Positions 29,313 through 39,023 of a DNA stretch of 62,795 nucleotides are shown here, one piece after another. This DNA is from Roseicyclus sediminis. Lineage in GTDB: Bacteria; Pseudomonadota; Alphaproteobacteria; Rhodobacterales; Rhodobacteraceae. Location: the NCBI RefSeq assembly GCF_025515305.1, contig NZ_JAOPHT010000019.1, positions 1 to 62,795 of the forward strand, in the 5' to 3' direction. A model generated the notes under the pieces. It saw only the letters and a program-made list of their open reading frames with translations. It was not told the origin of the DNA and did not search any database. The translations under genes and the position numbers were made by a program. The first letter of the stretch is position 1. Every line of letters begins with the position of its first letter.

Positions 29313-30356
29313 ATGACCCAACGCCTCACCCTCCGCCGCCCCGACGACTGGCACCTCCACCTGCGCGATGGCGCCATGCTGGAGGGCGTCCTGCCCGAAA
29401 CCGCGCGCCATTTCGCCCGCGCCATCGTCATGCCGAACCTCGTCCCGCCCGTGGTGACGGGCGACGATGCCCGCGCCTACCGCGACCGCATCCTCGCCGC
29501 CCTGCCCGACGGCATGGACTTCACGCCGCTGATGACGCTCTACCTGACCGAGACGACGGACCCCGCCGATGTGCGCGCGGCCCATGCCGACGGCCTCGTG
29601 ACGGCGGTCAAGCTCTACCCGGCCGGCGCCACGACCAACTCCGCCTCGGGGGTGCGCGACCTCGGGCGCGTCCGCGGCGTGCTCGAGACGATGGCCGAGA
29701 TCGGCCTGCCGCTCTGCATCCACGGCGAGGTGACGACGCCCGAGGTCGACATCTTCGACCGCGAGCAGGTCTTCCTCGAAACGGTGCTCGATCCGCTGCG
29801 CCGCGACCTGCCGGACCTCAAGGTGACGCTCGAACACATCACAACGTCGCACGGCATCGACTACGTGGCGGACGCGCCGGGCGACATCGCCGGCACCATC
29901 ACCACGCATCACCTGATGATCAACCGCAACCACATGCTCGTGGGCGGGATCCGGCCGCATTACTACTGCCTTCCCGTGGCCAAGCGCTCGACGCACCAGC
30001 TGGCGCTTCGCCGCGCGGCGACCTCCGGCAACCCGCGTTTCTTCCTCGGCACCGACAGCGCACCCCATGTCGACGCCGCCAAGGAAACCGCCTGCGGCTG
30101 CGCGGGGGTCTTCTCGGCCACCAACACGCTGTCCTGCCTCGCCCATGTCTTCGAGGAGGAGGACGCCCTCGACCGGCTGGAAGGCTTCGCCTCGCTGCAC
30201 GGCCCCGCGCGCTACGGGCTCGCCCCCAACACGGCGACGATCACGCTCGAGAAGCGCGGGACGCCCGTGCCGGTTCCCGCGAAGATCGAGACCGGTGCGG
30301 GCCCCGTCACCGTCTTCGATCCGGGTCATCCGCTCCATTGGCACGTGATCGCCTGA
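29313..30356 (+). CDS. pyrC: Dihydroorotase
   Basis: A 347-residue class II dihydroorotase, third step of pyrimidine synthesis. The binuclear zinc site is visible: HLHLRD (12-17 region), the lysine to be carbamylated in [26 protein letters not shown], and the flexible-loop plus Asp region [10 protein letters not shown] repeat element and a short gap separate it from pyrE, so the two are probably co-transcribed. Confidence 0.96.
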   Translation: MTQRLTLRRPDDWHLHLRDGAMLEGVLPETARHFARAIVMPNLVPPVVTGDDARAYRDRILAALPDGMDFTPLMTLYLTETTDPADVRAAHADGLVTAVKLYPAGATTNSASGVRDLGRVRGVLETMAEIGLPLCIHGEVTTPEVDIFDREQVFLETVLDPLRRDLPDLKVTLEHITTSHGIDYVADAPGDIAGTITTHHLMINRNHMLVGGIRPHYYCLPVAKRSTHQLALRRAATSGNPRFFLGTDSAPHVDAAKETACGCAGVFSATNTLSCLAHVFEEEDALDRLEGFASLHGPARYGLAPNTATITLEKRGTPVPVPAKIETGAGPVTVFDPGHPLHWHVIA

Positions 30357-30357
30357 C

Positions 30358-30379
30358 CTTCATCTTTCCCCAAATACGC
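30358..30379 (+). repeat. Dispersed intergenic repeat, short form (copy 4) with hairpin tail
   Basis: CTTCATCTTTCC, CC, AAATACGC begins right after the pyrC stop. It is followed by a GC hairpin (GGCGCGGC with GCCGCGCC) enclosing GGGGGC-GCCCC, like the tail of the long form. It sits between pyrC and pyrE. Confidence 0.75.
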
Positions 30380-30454
30380 CCGCCGGAGGCACGGCGCGGC
30401 GGGGGGCTCGGATGCCCCACGCCGCGCCACCCCGATCGCCAGAGGAGACGCCAG

Positions 30455-31135
30455 ATGATCCCCAGCACATATCCCGACGACGCGACCATGGCGCGGATGA
30501 CCGCGCGCATGCTGCTCGACATCCGCGCGGTGCACTTCAACACCGAGACCCTCTTCACCCATGCGAGCGGAAAGCAGGCGCCGACCTATCTCGACTGCCG
30601 CAAGATCATCTCGCACCCGCGCGTGCGCTCCACCACGATGGACTTCCTGACCTGCAAGGTGATGCGCGACGCGGGCCTGGAGGCCTTCGACAACATCGCC
30701 GGCGGCGAGACCGCGGGCATCCCCTTCGCGGCCCTCGTGGCCGAGCGGATGGGCCTGCCCATGTCCTACGTGCGCAAGAAGCCCAAGGGCTACGGCCGCG
30801 CCGCCCAGATCGAGGGCGACATGCCCGAGGGCGCGCGGGTCCTCCTCGTCGAGGACCTCACCACGGACGGGGGATCGAAACTGAAATTCGTGGACGCGAT
30901 CCGGACCGCAGGGGCAAGTTGCGCACACACCGCGGTGGTCTTCTACTACGGCATCTTCGAGGACACGCTCGACCGGCTGGCCGGCCACGGGCTGACGCTG
31001 CACTGGCTCACCACCTGGGCCGACGTGATCGCCGAGGCGCGCCGCGGCGGCGATTTCGACGACGCGACGCTCGCCGACGTGGAGCGATTCCTCGCCGATC
31101 CCGAGGGCTGGCGGGCGGCGCGCGGCCTGTCGTGA
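30455..31135 (+). CDS. pyrE: Orotate phosphoribosyltransferase
   Basis: A 226-residue enzyme that joins orotate to PRPP. Features are [22 protein letters not shown], the [14 protein letters not shown] loop, and the PRPP-binding motif [17 protein letters not shown] 30455 follows AGAGGAGACGCC. It is in the same direction as pyrC. Confidence 0.96.
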   Translation: MIPSTYPDDATMARMTARMLLDIRAVHFNTETLFTHASGKQAPTYLDCRKIISHPRVRSTTMDFLTCKVMRDAGLEAFDNIAGGETAGIPFAALVAERMGLPMSYVRKKPKGYGRAAQIEGDMPEGARVLLVEDLTTDGGSKLKFVDAIRTAGASCAHTAVVFYYGIFEDTLDRLAGHGLTLHWLTTWADVIAEARRGGDFDDATLADVERFLADPEGWRAARGLS

Positions 31136-31280
31136 CGCATCTTCCGCGCGTCACGCTTGGGCCGTGGCGAATCCGACACATTCCTGTTACGCTACACGCC
31201 AGATGATGCGGCGGGGCGAGTGAAGTGGACCACATCTGGTAGCCGGAACGGCTAACAGGATACTCACAGGACACCCGCGA

Positions 31281-31311
31281 TTGACGCCGCCGCAGTCGGT
31301 GAGGGTATACC
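31281..31311 (+). promoter_or_regulatory. Candidate promoter of dnaB
   Basis: TTGACG and TATACC are separated by 19 bases, slightly longer than ideal. A CCCTCCGC/CGGAGGG hairpin follows in the leader before dnaB. The rest of the 234-base gap after pyrE shows nothing further. Confidence 0.35.
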
Positions 31312-31369
31312 CGCCGACACACCCTCCGCGAGACGCGGACGGAGGGACGGACAGGCCAGGGGTGAGATC

Positions 31370-32866
31370 ATGAACGAGCAGTTGCCCGTACCGGCGGGCC
31401 AGGCGTCGAGTACCGACGAGACCTTCGCGCTTCCGCACAATCTCGAGGCCGAGCAACAGCTGCTCGGCGCGATCCTCACCGCCAACGACGTGCTCGACCG
31501 GGTCGAGGACCTGGTCAAACCCGCGCATTTCTTCGATCCCGTGCACCGCGAGATCTTCCAGCTCGCCGCCTCGCGCATCGCCAAGGGGCTCGCCACGGAC
31601 GCCACGACGCTGAAGAACTTCGCCTCCGACATCGCCGGCCTGAAGGAGCTTGGCGGCGCGGAATACCTCGTGAAGCTGCAGCTGTCGGCCATCGCCACGA
31701 GCGCGGCGCGCGACTATGCCCAACTGATCCACGACCTCGCGCTGCGCCGGTCGCTCATCGACCTCGGCGCCTCGATCTCGGACCGGGCGCGCACGATGCG
31801 CGACGACCTGAGCCCCGACGACCAGATCGTCAGCGCCGAGAGCGACCTCTTCAAGCTCGCCTCCAGCGGCACGACCAACCGCGGCTTCCAGTCGTTCCTG
31901 TCGGCGCTGCACGAGGCGGTGCAGACCGCCAACGCCGCCCATAACCGGCAGGGAAAGCTCGCTGGCCTGTCCACGGGCCTGATCGAGATGGACCGGATGC
32001 TGGGCGGCCTGCACCGCTCCGACCTCCTGATCCTCGCCGGGCGGCCTTCGATGGGGAAGACCTCGCTCGCCACCAACATCGCCTTCAATGTCGCCAAGGC
32101 CTGGAAGGAGGGAAGGCGCGAGGACGGCACGGTCGGCACCGTCGACGGCGGCGTCGTGGGCTTCTTCAGCCTCGAGATGTCCTCGGCGCAGCTTGCCCAG
32201 CGGATCCTGTCGGAGGCCGCCGAGATCCCGTCGGAACTGATCCGCAAGGGCGACCTGACCGAGGAGGAGTTCCGCCGCTACCTCCGCGCCGCCGGCGAGC
32301 TGGAGCATTGCCCGCTCTACATCGACGACACCCCCGCCCTGCCGATCAGCCAGCTTTCGGCCCGCGCGCGGCGCCTCAAGCGCTCGCCAAAGGGCCTCGA
32401 CCTGCTGATCATCGACTACCTGCAGCTGGTGCGCCCCGCGACCGCCAAGGACAGCCGCGTCAACGAGGTCTCCGAGATCACGCAGGGGCTCAAGGCCATC
32501 GCCAAGGAGCTCGACATTCCCGTCATCGCGCTCTCCCAGCTCAGCCGCCAGGTGGAAAACCGCGAGGACAAGCGCCCTCAACTTTCGGACCTGCGAGAGT
32601 CGGGGTCCATCGAGCAGGACGCGGACGTGGTGATGTTCGTCTACCGGGGCGAGTACTACAAGGAACGCGAGAAGCCGGGCGAGGACAACCTCGAGGCCAT
32701 GACCAAGTGGCAGCAGGACATGGAGGCGCTGCACGGCAAGGCCGAGGTCATCATCGGCAAGCAGCGCCACGGGCCCGTGGGCAACATCGAGCTGAGCTTC
32801 GACGGGCGCTACACGCGCTTCGGGAACCTCGTGAAGCCCTGGCAGCAGGGGGCGGGCGAGTATTGA
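31370..32866 (+). CDS. dnaB: Replicative DNA helicase DnaB
   Basis: A 498-residue hexameric helicase that unwinds DNA at the replication fork. The N-terminal primase-interaction domain (NLEAEQQLLGAILT) is followed by the RecA-like core with Walker A GRPSMGKTSLATN, FFSLEMSSAQLAQR, Walker B LLIIDYLQL and the conserved DLRESGSIEQDADVVMF. It is intein-free. The ATG follows AGGGGTGAGATC. Confidence 0.97.
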   Translation: MNEQLPVPAGQASSTDETFALPHNLEAEQQLLGAILTANDVLDRVEDLVKPAHFFDPVHREIFQLAASRIAKGLATDATTLKNFASDIAGLKELGGAEYLVKLQLSAIATSAARDYAQLIHDLALRRSLIDLGASISDRARTMRDDLSPDDQIVSAESDLFKLASSGTTNRGFQSFLSALHEAVQTANAAHNRQGKLAGLSTGLIEMDRMLGGLHRSDLLILAGRPSMGKTSLATNIAFNVAKAWKEGRREDGTVGTVDGGVVGFFSLEMSSAQLAQRILSEAAEIPSELIRKGDLTEEEFRRYLRAAGELEHCPLYIDDTPALPISQLSARARRLKRSPKGLDLLIIDYLQLVRPATAKDSRVNEVSEITQGLKAIAKELDIPVIALSQLSRQVENREDKRPQLSDLRESGSIEQDADVVMFVYRGEYYKEREKPGEDNLEAMTKWQQDMEALHGKAEVIIGKQRHGPVGNIELSFDGRYTRFGNLVKPWQQGAGEY

Positions 32867-32873
32867 GGGGGCG

Positions 32874-32901
32874 TCGGCCTTCGGCCTTCGGCCTTCGGCC
32901 C
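32874..32901 (+). repeat. Short tandem TTCGGCC repeats
   Basis: The heptamer CGGCCTT/TTCGGCC recurs three to four times just after dnaB, flanked by GTCGG and CCGAC that could close a small hairpin. The remainder of the 311-base gap to the next gene is lower in GC and holds a palindrome at 33149-33162; I see no gene in it. Confidence 0.6.
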
Positions 32902-33148
32902 CGACCGCGCCTTCGATGACCATCCGGAGACCGACGTATTCGGGTCCCGCAGCCGCCGTCGGGATCAGGCACGGCAGTCCGCGCCCCGGGCACAGGCAGA
33001 CCCTCGCCGGACCGTTTAGCAACGTCCGTTTTGCCGTCGCCTCCGGGTTTGGGGTTCCTCCAACCCGTTAAAACCGTTGCAAAACGCGGAACTGTTGTTT
33101 CTTCTTGTCTGGCCCGGTGGCCATTTCGCTCAGCTTCCATTTCAGAGC

Positions 33149-33162
33149 ATTGGCAAGCCAAT
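33149..33162. promoter_or_regulatory. Palindrome abutting the ribosome site of the TPR regulator
   Basis: ATTGGC-AA-GCCAAT is a perfect 6-bp inverted repeat that ends three bases before the GGAG ribosome site. It could be an autoregulatory DNA operator, or a leader hairpin that limits ribosome access. Confidence 0.45.
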
Positions 33163-33177
33163 CCTGGAGACGGCGCG

Positions 33178-34839
33178 TTGACCTACTACCGCTTCGGCGA
33201 ATTCGTGCTGGCCCTGGACGAGCGCATGCTGACCCGGAACGGAGAGGAAGTGAACTTGGGGGCGCGGGCCTTCGACCTGCTGCGCCTGCTCGTCACACAC
33301 CGGCACCGTGTCCTGACGAGGGAAGAGCTTCTCGATGCGGTCTGGCCGGATGTCGCCGTCGAGGAAGGCAATCTCACCGTTCAGGTCTCGGCCCTGCGAA
33401 AGGCGGTCGGTCCCAAGGCGCTCGCCACGATACCGGGGCGGGGATACCAATTCGTGCTTTCGGTGGAGGAAGGCGCGGCCGTTGCCGCGCCCCGGGCCGG
33501 GACACCCGCCAACCCGAACCCGAGAATACTCGTGCTTCCTTTCGTGAATACCTCGAACGACCCCGACCAGGAGTATTTCTCGGACGGGATCACCGAGGAC
33601 ATCATCACCGATCTCTCCAAGGTTGCCGCCCTGTCCGTCGTGGCCCGAAACACGGCCTTCACCTTCAAGGGCCGCGCCATCGACGTGGCGGAGGTCGCAC
33701 AGCGCATGAACCTGACCCATGTGGTCGAGGGCAGCGTCCGGAAGTCCGGCAGCCGCCTGCGCATCAGCGCCCAGCTGGTCGATGGCGCGACCGGGCACCC
33801 GATCTGGGCGGATCGCTTCGACCGCGACCTCACCGAAATATTCGCGCTTCAGGACGAGATCGCCCAGGCCGTGGTCGCCGCGCTCAGGATCAGGCTGATC
33901 CCGTCCGAACGCGAGGCGATCACGTCGCGGCCGACCGACAATCCGGCAGCCTTCGAATTCTACATGCAGGCCCGCTACCACCACGCGCGACTGGACCGCA
34001 GCAACTACGCGATTGCCAGCCGCCTGGCCCGACAGGCGCTGGAAATCGATCCCGAGTACGATCGGGCCTGGGCGCTTCTTGCGATCAGTCTGACCGGGCT
34101 CCACGGTCTGTCGGCCTCGGACGATCACGGGCTGGAGGCGGCGGAGCGGGCGCTCGCGCTCAACCCCGATCTTGCAGATGCGCTGGCGGCCAAGGCCCGT
34201 GTCCTCGCCGGTCTCGGGCGCTTCGACGAGGCGTTCGTCCTGCACGAACGATCCCTGGAACTGGACCCGGATTCCTACGACGTGCGGTTCCTCTACGGCC
34301 GTTCCTGTTTCCAGACCGGACGCCACCACGACGCGATCGTGCATTGGGAACGCGCCACCGAGCTTTCGGAAACGGCGCTTTCTGCGGTCACCAACCTGGA
34401 CATGAGCTATGTCGCAACCGGGCAAGAGGAAAAGGCGCTGGAGTCGAACCGGCGCACGCTCAGCCGGGCGGAAGCCATCCTCGCGGAGAATTCCTCGGAT
34501 ACCTATGCATTGATGTGCGGGGTGCTTGCCCTGGCGCGACTGGGCGAGGTCGAGCGCGCGAAGCAATGGGCCATTCGCGTCAAGGCGGTCGACCCTGACG
34601 ATCCCAGCATCGACTTCAACATAGCTTGCGCGATGACGAACCTCGGCGAGCACGAGACGGCGCTCGACATGCTCGAGGTTTGTCTTCCCCGGGTGGATGC
34701 GGCGGTATTCTCGGTCTGGATGAAACGAGACACCGACCTCGACCCCCTGCGCGAAATCCCGCGTTTTCAACGCCTCATGTCCGATCTGGAGGCCCGTGCG
34801 GCGGCCGTGCGGCCCTTGCCGAGACCAACGGGGTCATAG
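33178..34839 (+). CDS. Winged-helix transcriptional regulator with TolB-like and TPR domains
   Basis: A 553-residue protein. Residues 1-95 are an OmpR/CadC-type winged helix (AFDLLRLLVTHRHRVLTREELLDAVW, then VSALRKAVG and GRGYQF). Residues about 118-240 match the adenylate-cyclase-associated TolB-like/FlgO-type domain (ILVLPFVNTSNDPDQEYFSDGI, VEGSVRKSGSRLRI, GHPIWADRFDR). The rest is several TPR-like helical pairs. No transmembrane segment is seen between them, unlike CadC. The start is placed at TTG 33178, because LTYYRFGEF begins the domain and GGAG lies eight bases upstream; an upstream ATG (33031) would add unrelated residues. Target genes unknown. Confidence 0.83.
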   Translation: MTYYRFGEFVLALDERMLTRNGEEVNLGARAFDLLRLLVTHRHRVLTREELLDAVWPDVAVEEGNLTVQVSALRKAVGPKALATIPGRGYQFVLSVEEGAAVAAPRAGTPANPNPRILVLPFVNTSNDPDQEYFSDGITEDIITDLSKVAALSVVARNTAFTFKGRAIDVAEVAQRMNLTHVVEGSVRKSGSRLRISAQLVDGATGHPIWADRFDRDLTEIFALQDEIAQAVVAALRIRLIPSEREAITSRPTDNPAAFEFYMQARYHHARLDRSNYAIASRLARQALEIDPEYDRAWALLAISLTGLHGLSASDDHGLEAAERALALNPDLADALAAKARVLAGLGRFDEAFVLHERSLELDPDSYDVRFLYGRSCFQTGRHHDAIVHWERATELSETALSAVTNLDMSYVATGQEEKALESNRRTLSRAEAILAENSSDTYALMCGVLALARLGEVERAKQWAIRVKAVDPDDPSIDFNIACAMTNLGEHETALDMLEVCLPRVDAAVFSVWMKRDTDLDPLREIPRFQRLMSDLEARAAAVRPLPRPTGS

Positions 34840-35068
34840 ACACCCCGGTGCAAGTCCCGAGGTTCTCGACACCCTCGGAACGATCGGGATTGGTTCACGC
34901 ATGGCACCTTCGCCCGATGCCGTTCCGGTCACCGCAAAAGGCCGGTGCCTCCGCATGTGGGCGTCAGGCCCTCTCGCGGCGAATGACTGCTGCCGACCTT
35001 CGCCGGCCCCCTGATATTCCCCCCAATCCCGCTTGACCCCGCCCCGGCGGCGTCCCAGACAGTCCTCC

Positions 35069-36109
35069 ATGGGAACCGGAACCCTCCACATCGACCTCGA
35101 CGCGCTCGCCGCCAACTGGCGCGCGCTCGATGCCATGACCGCCTGCGAGACCGCCGCCGTGGTCAAGGCGGATGGCTACGGTCTCGGCGCCGTCCCCGTC
35201 GCCCGGCGTCTGGCCCGTGAAGGCGCGCGGCGTTTCTTCGTCGCCGTCGCCGAGGAAGGCGCCAGCTTGCGCAATGCGCTCGGCGAAGGCCCCGAGATCT
35301 GCGTCTTCTCCGGCCACATGGAAGGCGACGCCGCGATCCTCGCCGGCGCCCGCCTGACGCCGATGCTGAACAGCCCCGAGCAACTCTCTCGCCACCGCCA
35401 CGCGCTCCCCGGTGCGCCCTACGGCGTGCAGCTCGACAGCGGCATGAACCGGCTGGGGATGGAGCCCGCCGACTGGGCCGCCGTCCGCGCCGAGGCCGAG
35501 GCCGGCCCACTGCGCATCGTGATGAGCCACCTCGCCTGCGCCGATGAGCCAGGCCACCCGGCCAACGAGGCGCAGCTGCGCCGGTTCCGCGAGATGACCG
35601 AGGGTGCCGGTGCCCCCCGCTCCCTCTCGGCCACGGGCGGCATCCTCCTCGGCGCCGACTACCATTTCGAGCTGACGCGTCCCGGCGTCGGCCTCTATGG
35701 CGGGCTGCCCTTCGCGGACGCCACGCCGGTGGTGAGCCTGTCGCTTCCGGTGATCCAGGTCCGCGACCTCGCCCCGGGCGAGACGGTGGGCTACGGCTGC
35801 AGCTTCACAGCGACGCGGCCGACGCGGATCGCGACGGTCGCGGCCGGCTATGCCGACGGTCTGATCCGCGCCATGTCGGGCCGCGCGACCCTGTTTGCGG
35901 GCGCGACGCCCTGTCCGCTGGCCGGCCGCGTGTCCATGGACCTCCTGACGGTGGACGTGACAGACCTCGCCGAGGTGCCCGGATCGCTCGACATTCTCGG
36001 GCCGTCGCAGGGCGTCGACGACCTCGCCGGGGCGGCCGGCACCATCGGCTACGAGATCCTGACCTCGCTCGGATCCCGCTACGACCGCCGCCACACGGGC
36101 GAGGCATGA
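35069..36109 (+). CDS. alr: Alanine racemase
   Basis: A 346-residue PLP enzyme that makes D-alanine for peptidoglycan. The PLP lysine is in [13 protein letters not shown] (about 28-40). The C-terminal catalytic Tyr is in VGYGCSF and the domain interface contains [14 protein letters not shown]. It starts [17 protein letters not shown]. Its last four bases overlap the MlaE gene, the start of a seven-gene run. A possible promoter (TTGACC) lies just upstream. Confidence 0.95.
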   Translation: MGTGTLHIDLDALAANWRALDAMTACETAAVVKADGYGLGAVPVARRLAREGARRFFVAVAEEGASLRNALGEGPEICVFSGHMEGDAAILAGARLTPMLNSPEQLSRHRHALPGAPYGVQLDSGMNRLGMEPADWAAVRAEAEAGPLRIVMSHLACADEPGHPANEAQLRRFREMTEGAGAPRSLSATGGILLGADYHFELTRPGVGLYGGLPFADATPVVSLSLPVIQVRDLAPGETVGYGCSFTATRPTRIATVAAGYADGLIRAMSGRATLFAGATPCPLAGRVSMDLLTVDVTDLAEVPGSLDILGPSQGVDDLAGAAGTIGYEILTSLGSRYDRRHTGEA

Positions 36110-36894
36110 TCCGCGCCGCGACACGCCCCCTCGCCTTTGTCGGCCGCACCGTCCTGGGCCTGCTCGGCGCGATCGGCCGCGTCGCGATCTATTTCGGGGC
36201 GACGCTCGGCCATGTCCTTCGCCCGCCCTGGTATCCGCGCGAACTGCTGCACCAGCTTCTGCACATCGGCTGGCTCTCGCTCCCCGTCGTGGGACTGACG
36301 GCGCTCTTCACCGGGGGCGCGCTCGCGCTGCAGATCTACGCCGGCGGCTCGCGGTTCAACGCCGAGGCGGTGGTGCCCTCCATCGTCGCCATCGGCATGA
36401 CGCGCGAGCTTGGCCCCGTCCTTGGCGGGCTCATGGTCGCGGGTCGGGTCGCCGCCGCCATCGCCGCCGAGATCGGCACGATGAAGGTGACCGAGCAGAT
36501 CGACGCGCTGGTGACGCTGTCCACCAACCCGATGAAATACCTCACGGTCCCGCGCGTCCTCGCGGCCACGCTCTCGCTCCCCGTCCTCGTCGCGGTGGGC
36601 GACTCGATCGGCATCTTCGGCGGCTACCTCGTGGGCACCACGCGGCTCGGCTTCGACCCGGCGACCTACATCCGCAACACCGCCGACTACCTCGAAGCCT
36701 GGGACGTGATCTCGGGCCTCGTGAAGGGGGCGGTCTTCGGCTGCATCGTCGCGGTGATGGGTTGCTATCACGGGATGAATTCCGAACGCGGCGCGCGCGG
36801 CGTGGGACGCGCCACGACCCGCGCCGTGGTCTCCGCCTCGATCCTGATCCTCGCGGCGAACTACCTCCTGACGGAAGCGTTCTTCTCGGCATGA
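36106..36894 (+). CDS. mlaE: MlaE/YrbE-type ABC transporter permease
   Basis: A 262-residue integral membrane permease of the lipid-trafficking MCE transport family (about five to six membrane segments). The hallmark is [33 protein letters not shown], followed by EQIDAL. It normally works with an ATPase and a periplasmic MCE protein to move phospholipids across the periplasm. It overlaps alr and the ATPase gene by four bases each. No MCE gene follows. Confidence 0.92.
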   Translation: MIRAATRPLAFVGRTVLGLLGAIGRVAIYFGATLGHVLRPPWYPRELLHQLLHIGWLSLPVVGLTALFTGGALALQIYAGGSRFNAEAVVPSIVAIGMTRELGPVLGGLMVAGRVAAAIAAEIGTMKVTEQIDALVTLSTNPMKYLTVPRVLAATLSLPVLVAVGDSIGIFGGYLVGTTRLGFDPATYIRNTADYLEAWDVISGLVKGAVFGCIVAVMGCYHGMNSERGARGVGRATTRAVVSASILILAANYLLTEAFFSA

Positions 36895-37637
36895 TCCGGC
36901 TCGAGGGCGTCACAAAGGCCTTCGGCGCCAAGCAGGTCCTCCGGGGCATAGACCTCGATGTCGAGACGGGCGAGAGCCTTGTCGTCATCGGCGGGTCCGG
37001 CACCGGCAAGTCGGTCCTCCTCAAGTGCATCCTCGGCCTCGTCCGGCACGATGCGGGCCGCATCCTCCTCGATGGCGAGGACGTCACGCGCACCGACCGG
37101 GACGCCTTCCTCGCGCGCTTCGGGATGCTGTTCCAGGGCGGCGCGCTCTTCGATTCGATGCCGGTCTGGCAAAACGTCGCCTTCCGCCTCCTGCGCGGTC
37201 CCGGCCGCCTGCCGAAAGCCGAGGCGCGCGCCGTCGCCATCGAGAAACTCGCCCGCGTCGGCCTCGACGCCGACACCGCCGAGCTCTATCCCGCCGAGCT
37301 CTCGGGCGGCATGCAGAAACGCGCGAGCCTCGCCCGCGCCATCGCCGCCGAGCCCGACATCATCTTCTTCGACGAGCCCACGACGGGCCTCGACCCGATC
37401 ATGTCGGGCGTCATCAACGCGCTGATCCGCGAGATCGTGACCGAGATGGGCGCGACGGCGGTGACGATCACCCATGACATGAGTTCCGTGCGGGCCATCG
37501 CCGACCGCGTGGCGATGCTGCACGCGGGCAAGATCCGCTGGCACGGGCCGGTCTCGGAGATGGACGCGGCCGGGGACTCCTATCTAAGGCAGTTCATCAC
37601 CGGCGCCGCGGACGGCCCGATCGGAACGCTCCGGTGA
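36891..37637 (+). CDS. mlaF: MlaF-type ABC transporter ATP-binding protein
   Basis: A 248-residue ATPase. Walker A is GGSGTGKS (near 38-45), signature LSGGMQKRASLARAIA, Walker B IIFFDEPTTGLDPIMS and H-loop ITHDM. It pairs with the permease just upstream. Start ATG 36891 overlaps the permease stop. Confidence 0.94.
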   Translation: MIRLEGVTKAFGAKQVLRGIDLDVETGESLVVIGGSGTGKSVLLKCILGLVRHDAGRILLDGEDVTRTDRDAFLARFGMLFQGGALFDSMPVWQNVAFRLLRGPGRLPKAEARAVAIEKLARVGLDADTAELYPAELSGGMQKRASLARAIAAEPDIIFFDEPTTGLDPIMSGVINALIREIVTEMGATAVTITHDMSSVRAIADRVAMLHAGKIRWHGPVSEMDAAGDSYLRQFITGAADGPIGTLR

Positions 37638-38056
37638 CGGCCGGGCTACTCATCGGCTCGCTTTTCGCGGTCTGCCTCTTCCTCCTGCCGCTCAGCACGC
37701 TGGCGGCGGGGGCGCTGCGCTGGCGCAACGGGGCGCGCGGCCGACCGCTGCACATCGCGACCGCGGTGTTCTCCGCCGTGGCGCTCGCGGCCCTCGCGGC
37801 GCTGGCCCTGGGCTCCCATGCGGCCGCGGCGATCCTCGCGGTCCCGCTGGCTGCCCTGGTGGCCGGGCCCGCCTGGCTTGTCGGCGCGCTGCTCGCCCGC
37901 GCCCGGCCGCCGGCCGCGGATCTGGGGGTGATCGCCGCGACGCTCCTCTTCGTGGCCGCCTCGGCGCTCGTCACATCGACACCGGGCGCCAGGATGCCCG
38001 GTTTCTTCGCGATGACGATCCCCGGACCCGACGATCCGCCCGGGCAGACCCGATGA
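37634..38056 (+). CDS. Small polytopic membrane protein in the mla-pqi operon
   Basis: A 140-residue protein with about four hydrophobic segments (residues 4-28, 42-60, 64-88, 97-113) and a short proline-rich C-tail. It starts at GTG 37634, overlapping the ATPase stop (GTGA), and ends overlapping the next gene (ATGA). Coupled translation argues it works with the transporter. Family not recognised. Confidence 0.8.
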   Translation: MTAGLLIGSLFAVCLFLLPLSTLAAGALRWRNGARGRPLHIATAVFSAVALAALAALALGSHAAAAILAVPLAALVAGPAWLVGALLARARPPAADLGVIAATLLFVAASALVTSTPGARMPGFFAMTIPGPDDPPGQTR

Positions 38057-38421
38057 CCCCCATCGCCGTCGTCGAGGCCGTCGCCACCCTGTTCTGGACC
38101 TATGCGGGCCTCGCCGGGATCGAGTGGGCCGTCCGCCTCGCCCGGACCGAGCGGCGCGAGCATATCCCGCTTGTCGCCGAACTGACCGGCCACCTCGTGC
38201 CCGCGATGATCATGCTTCTCGTCGTGGTCCTCGCCGGCGCCTTCTTCGGGTTTCCCACCGTCGTCGTCGTCATCGCCATCCTCTTTCCCGCGGGCCTCGC
38301 CGTCGGTCTGCACATGGGGCTGAACGACCTGCGCGAGGCGACGTGGCGCGGCGAGGCGACGCGCTTCGCCCTCACCGCGCTGATCGGCGGCGCGGTGATC
38401 TGGATGCGGCAATTCGGGTGA
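38053..38421 (+). CDS. Small membrane protein, paralogue of the 39020 gene product
   Basis: A 122-residue protein with three hydrophobic segments. The segment LAVGLHMGLNDLREATWRGE and the WM close to the end (AVIWMRQFG) match the protein encoded at 39020-39400 (LAWGFHQGLSEVRQANWRST and YLWMSG). The two genes flank the PqiA-like gene. Overlaps of four bases with its upstream neighbour indicate one operon. Function unknown. Confidence 0.82.
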   Translation: MTPIAVVEAVATLFWTYAGLAGIEWAVRLARTERREHIPLVAELTGHLVPAMIMLLVVVLAGAFFGFPTVVVVIAILFPAGLAVGLHMGLNDLREATWRGEATRFALTALIGGAVIWMRQFG

Positions 38422-38440
38422 AGCCCGTTTCCTCCCGACC

Positions 38441-38504
38441 CTTCATCCTGGCAGGAAAACTCTCGGGGGGCGCCGCCCTTGGCGGCGGGGGGCAGACAGC
38501 CCCC
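38441..38504 (+). repeat. Dispersed intergenic repeat, long form (copy 5)
   Basis: CTTCATCCTGGC, AGGAAAACTC, CGGGGGG, a CGCCGCC/GGCGGCG hairpin, then GGGGGGCAGACAGCCCCC. It interrupts an otherwise gap-free operon, between the 122-residue protein gene and the PqiA-like gene, and matches the element at the window's left end in opposite orientation. Confidence 0.75.
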
Positions 38505-38555
38505 CTGCTCCGCCCGCCCCTTGCACCGGCCGGCGGCAGGTCACACCTGCTGCCG

Positions 38556-39023
38556 ATGCCCCGCTCGTCCATGCTCCGCCTGCTCTTCGGCCTGAACCTG
38601 TCGCTCCTGGTGCTCTTCCCGCTGGCCTGGGGCGCGCCGCTGATGCGCGCGGGCCTCCTGCCGCTCTTCGGGCTGTCGGAGGTGTCGGTCCTCTCGGGGC
38701 TTTCCGCCCTCTGGCAGGGCGGCGAGGCCGCGCTCGCGATCCTCGTGGCGCTCTTTGCGCTCGTGGCGCCGATGGCCAAGACGGTCCTGCTGGCGCTGAT
38801 CCACCTGTCCCGCGCGCCCACGCGCCTGTTGCCGGCGCTGCAGCTTCTGGGCAAGCTGGCCATGGCCGACGTCTTCTTGATCGCGGTCTACATCACGCTC
38901 GCCAAGGGCCTCGCCGTCGGCCGCGTCGAGACCGCCTGGGGCCTCTGGCTCTTCACGGCCTGCGTGCTGGCCTCGCTCGGGATCGGCATCGCCACGGCCC
39001 GCCACATCCGGAAACAGACATGA
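38556..39023 (+). CDS. pqiA: PqiA-like integral membrane protein
   Basis: A 155-residue protein with four membrane segments and the PqiA signature GKLAMADVFLIAVYI. PqiA proteins act with MCE-domain PqiB in envelope lipid transport. Starting at 38556 leaves the repeat element at 38441-38504 untranslated; an in-frame GTG at 38418 would place that repeat in the protein, which looks wrong. The 3' end overlaps the next gene (ATGA). No pqiB-like gene is present nearby. Confidence 0.8.
   Translation: MPRSSMLRLLFGLNLSLLVLFPLAWGAPLMRAGLLPLFGLSEVSVLSGLSALWQGGEAALAILVALFALVAPMAKTVLLALIHLSRAPTRLLPALQLLGKLAMADVFLIAVYITLAKGLAVGRVETAWGLWLFTACVLASLGIGIATARHIRKQT

Noticed and set aside
38418-38555. GTG start extending the PqiA-like protein
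   Set aside because: It overlaps the previous stop attractively (GTGA), but the added codons translate a dispersed repeat element and the conserved protein starts after it.
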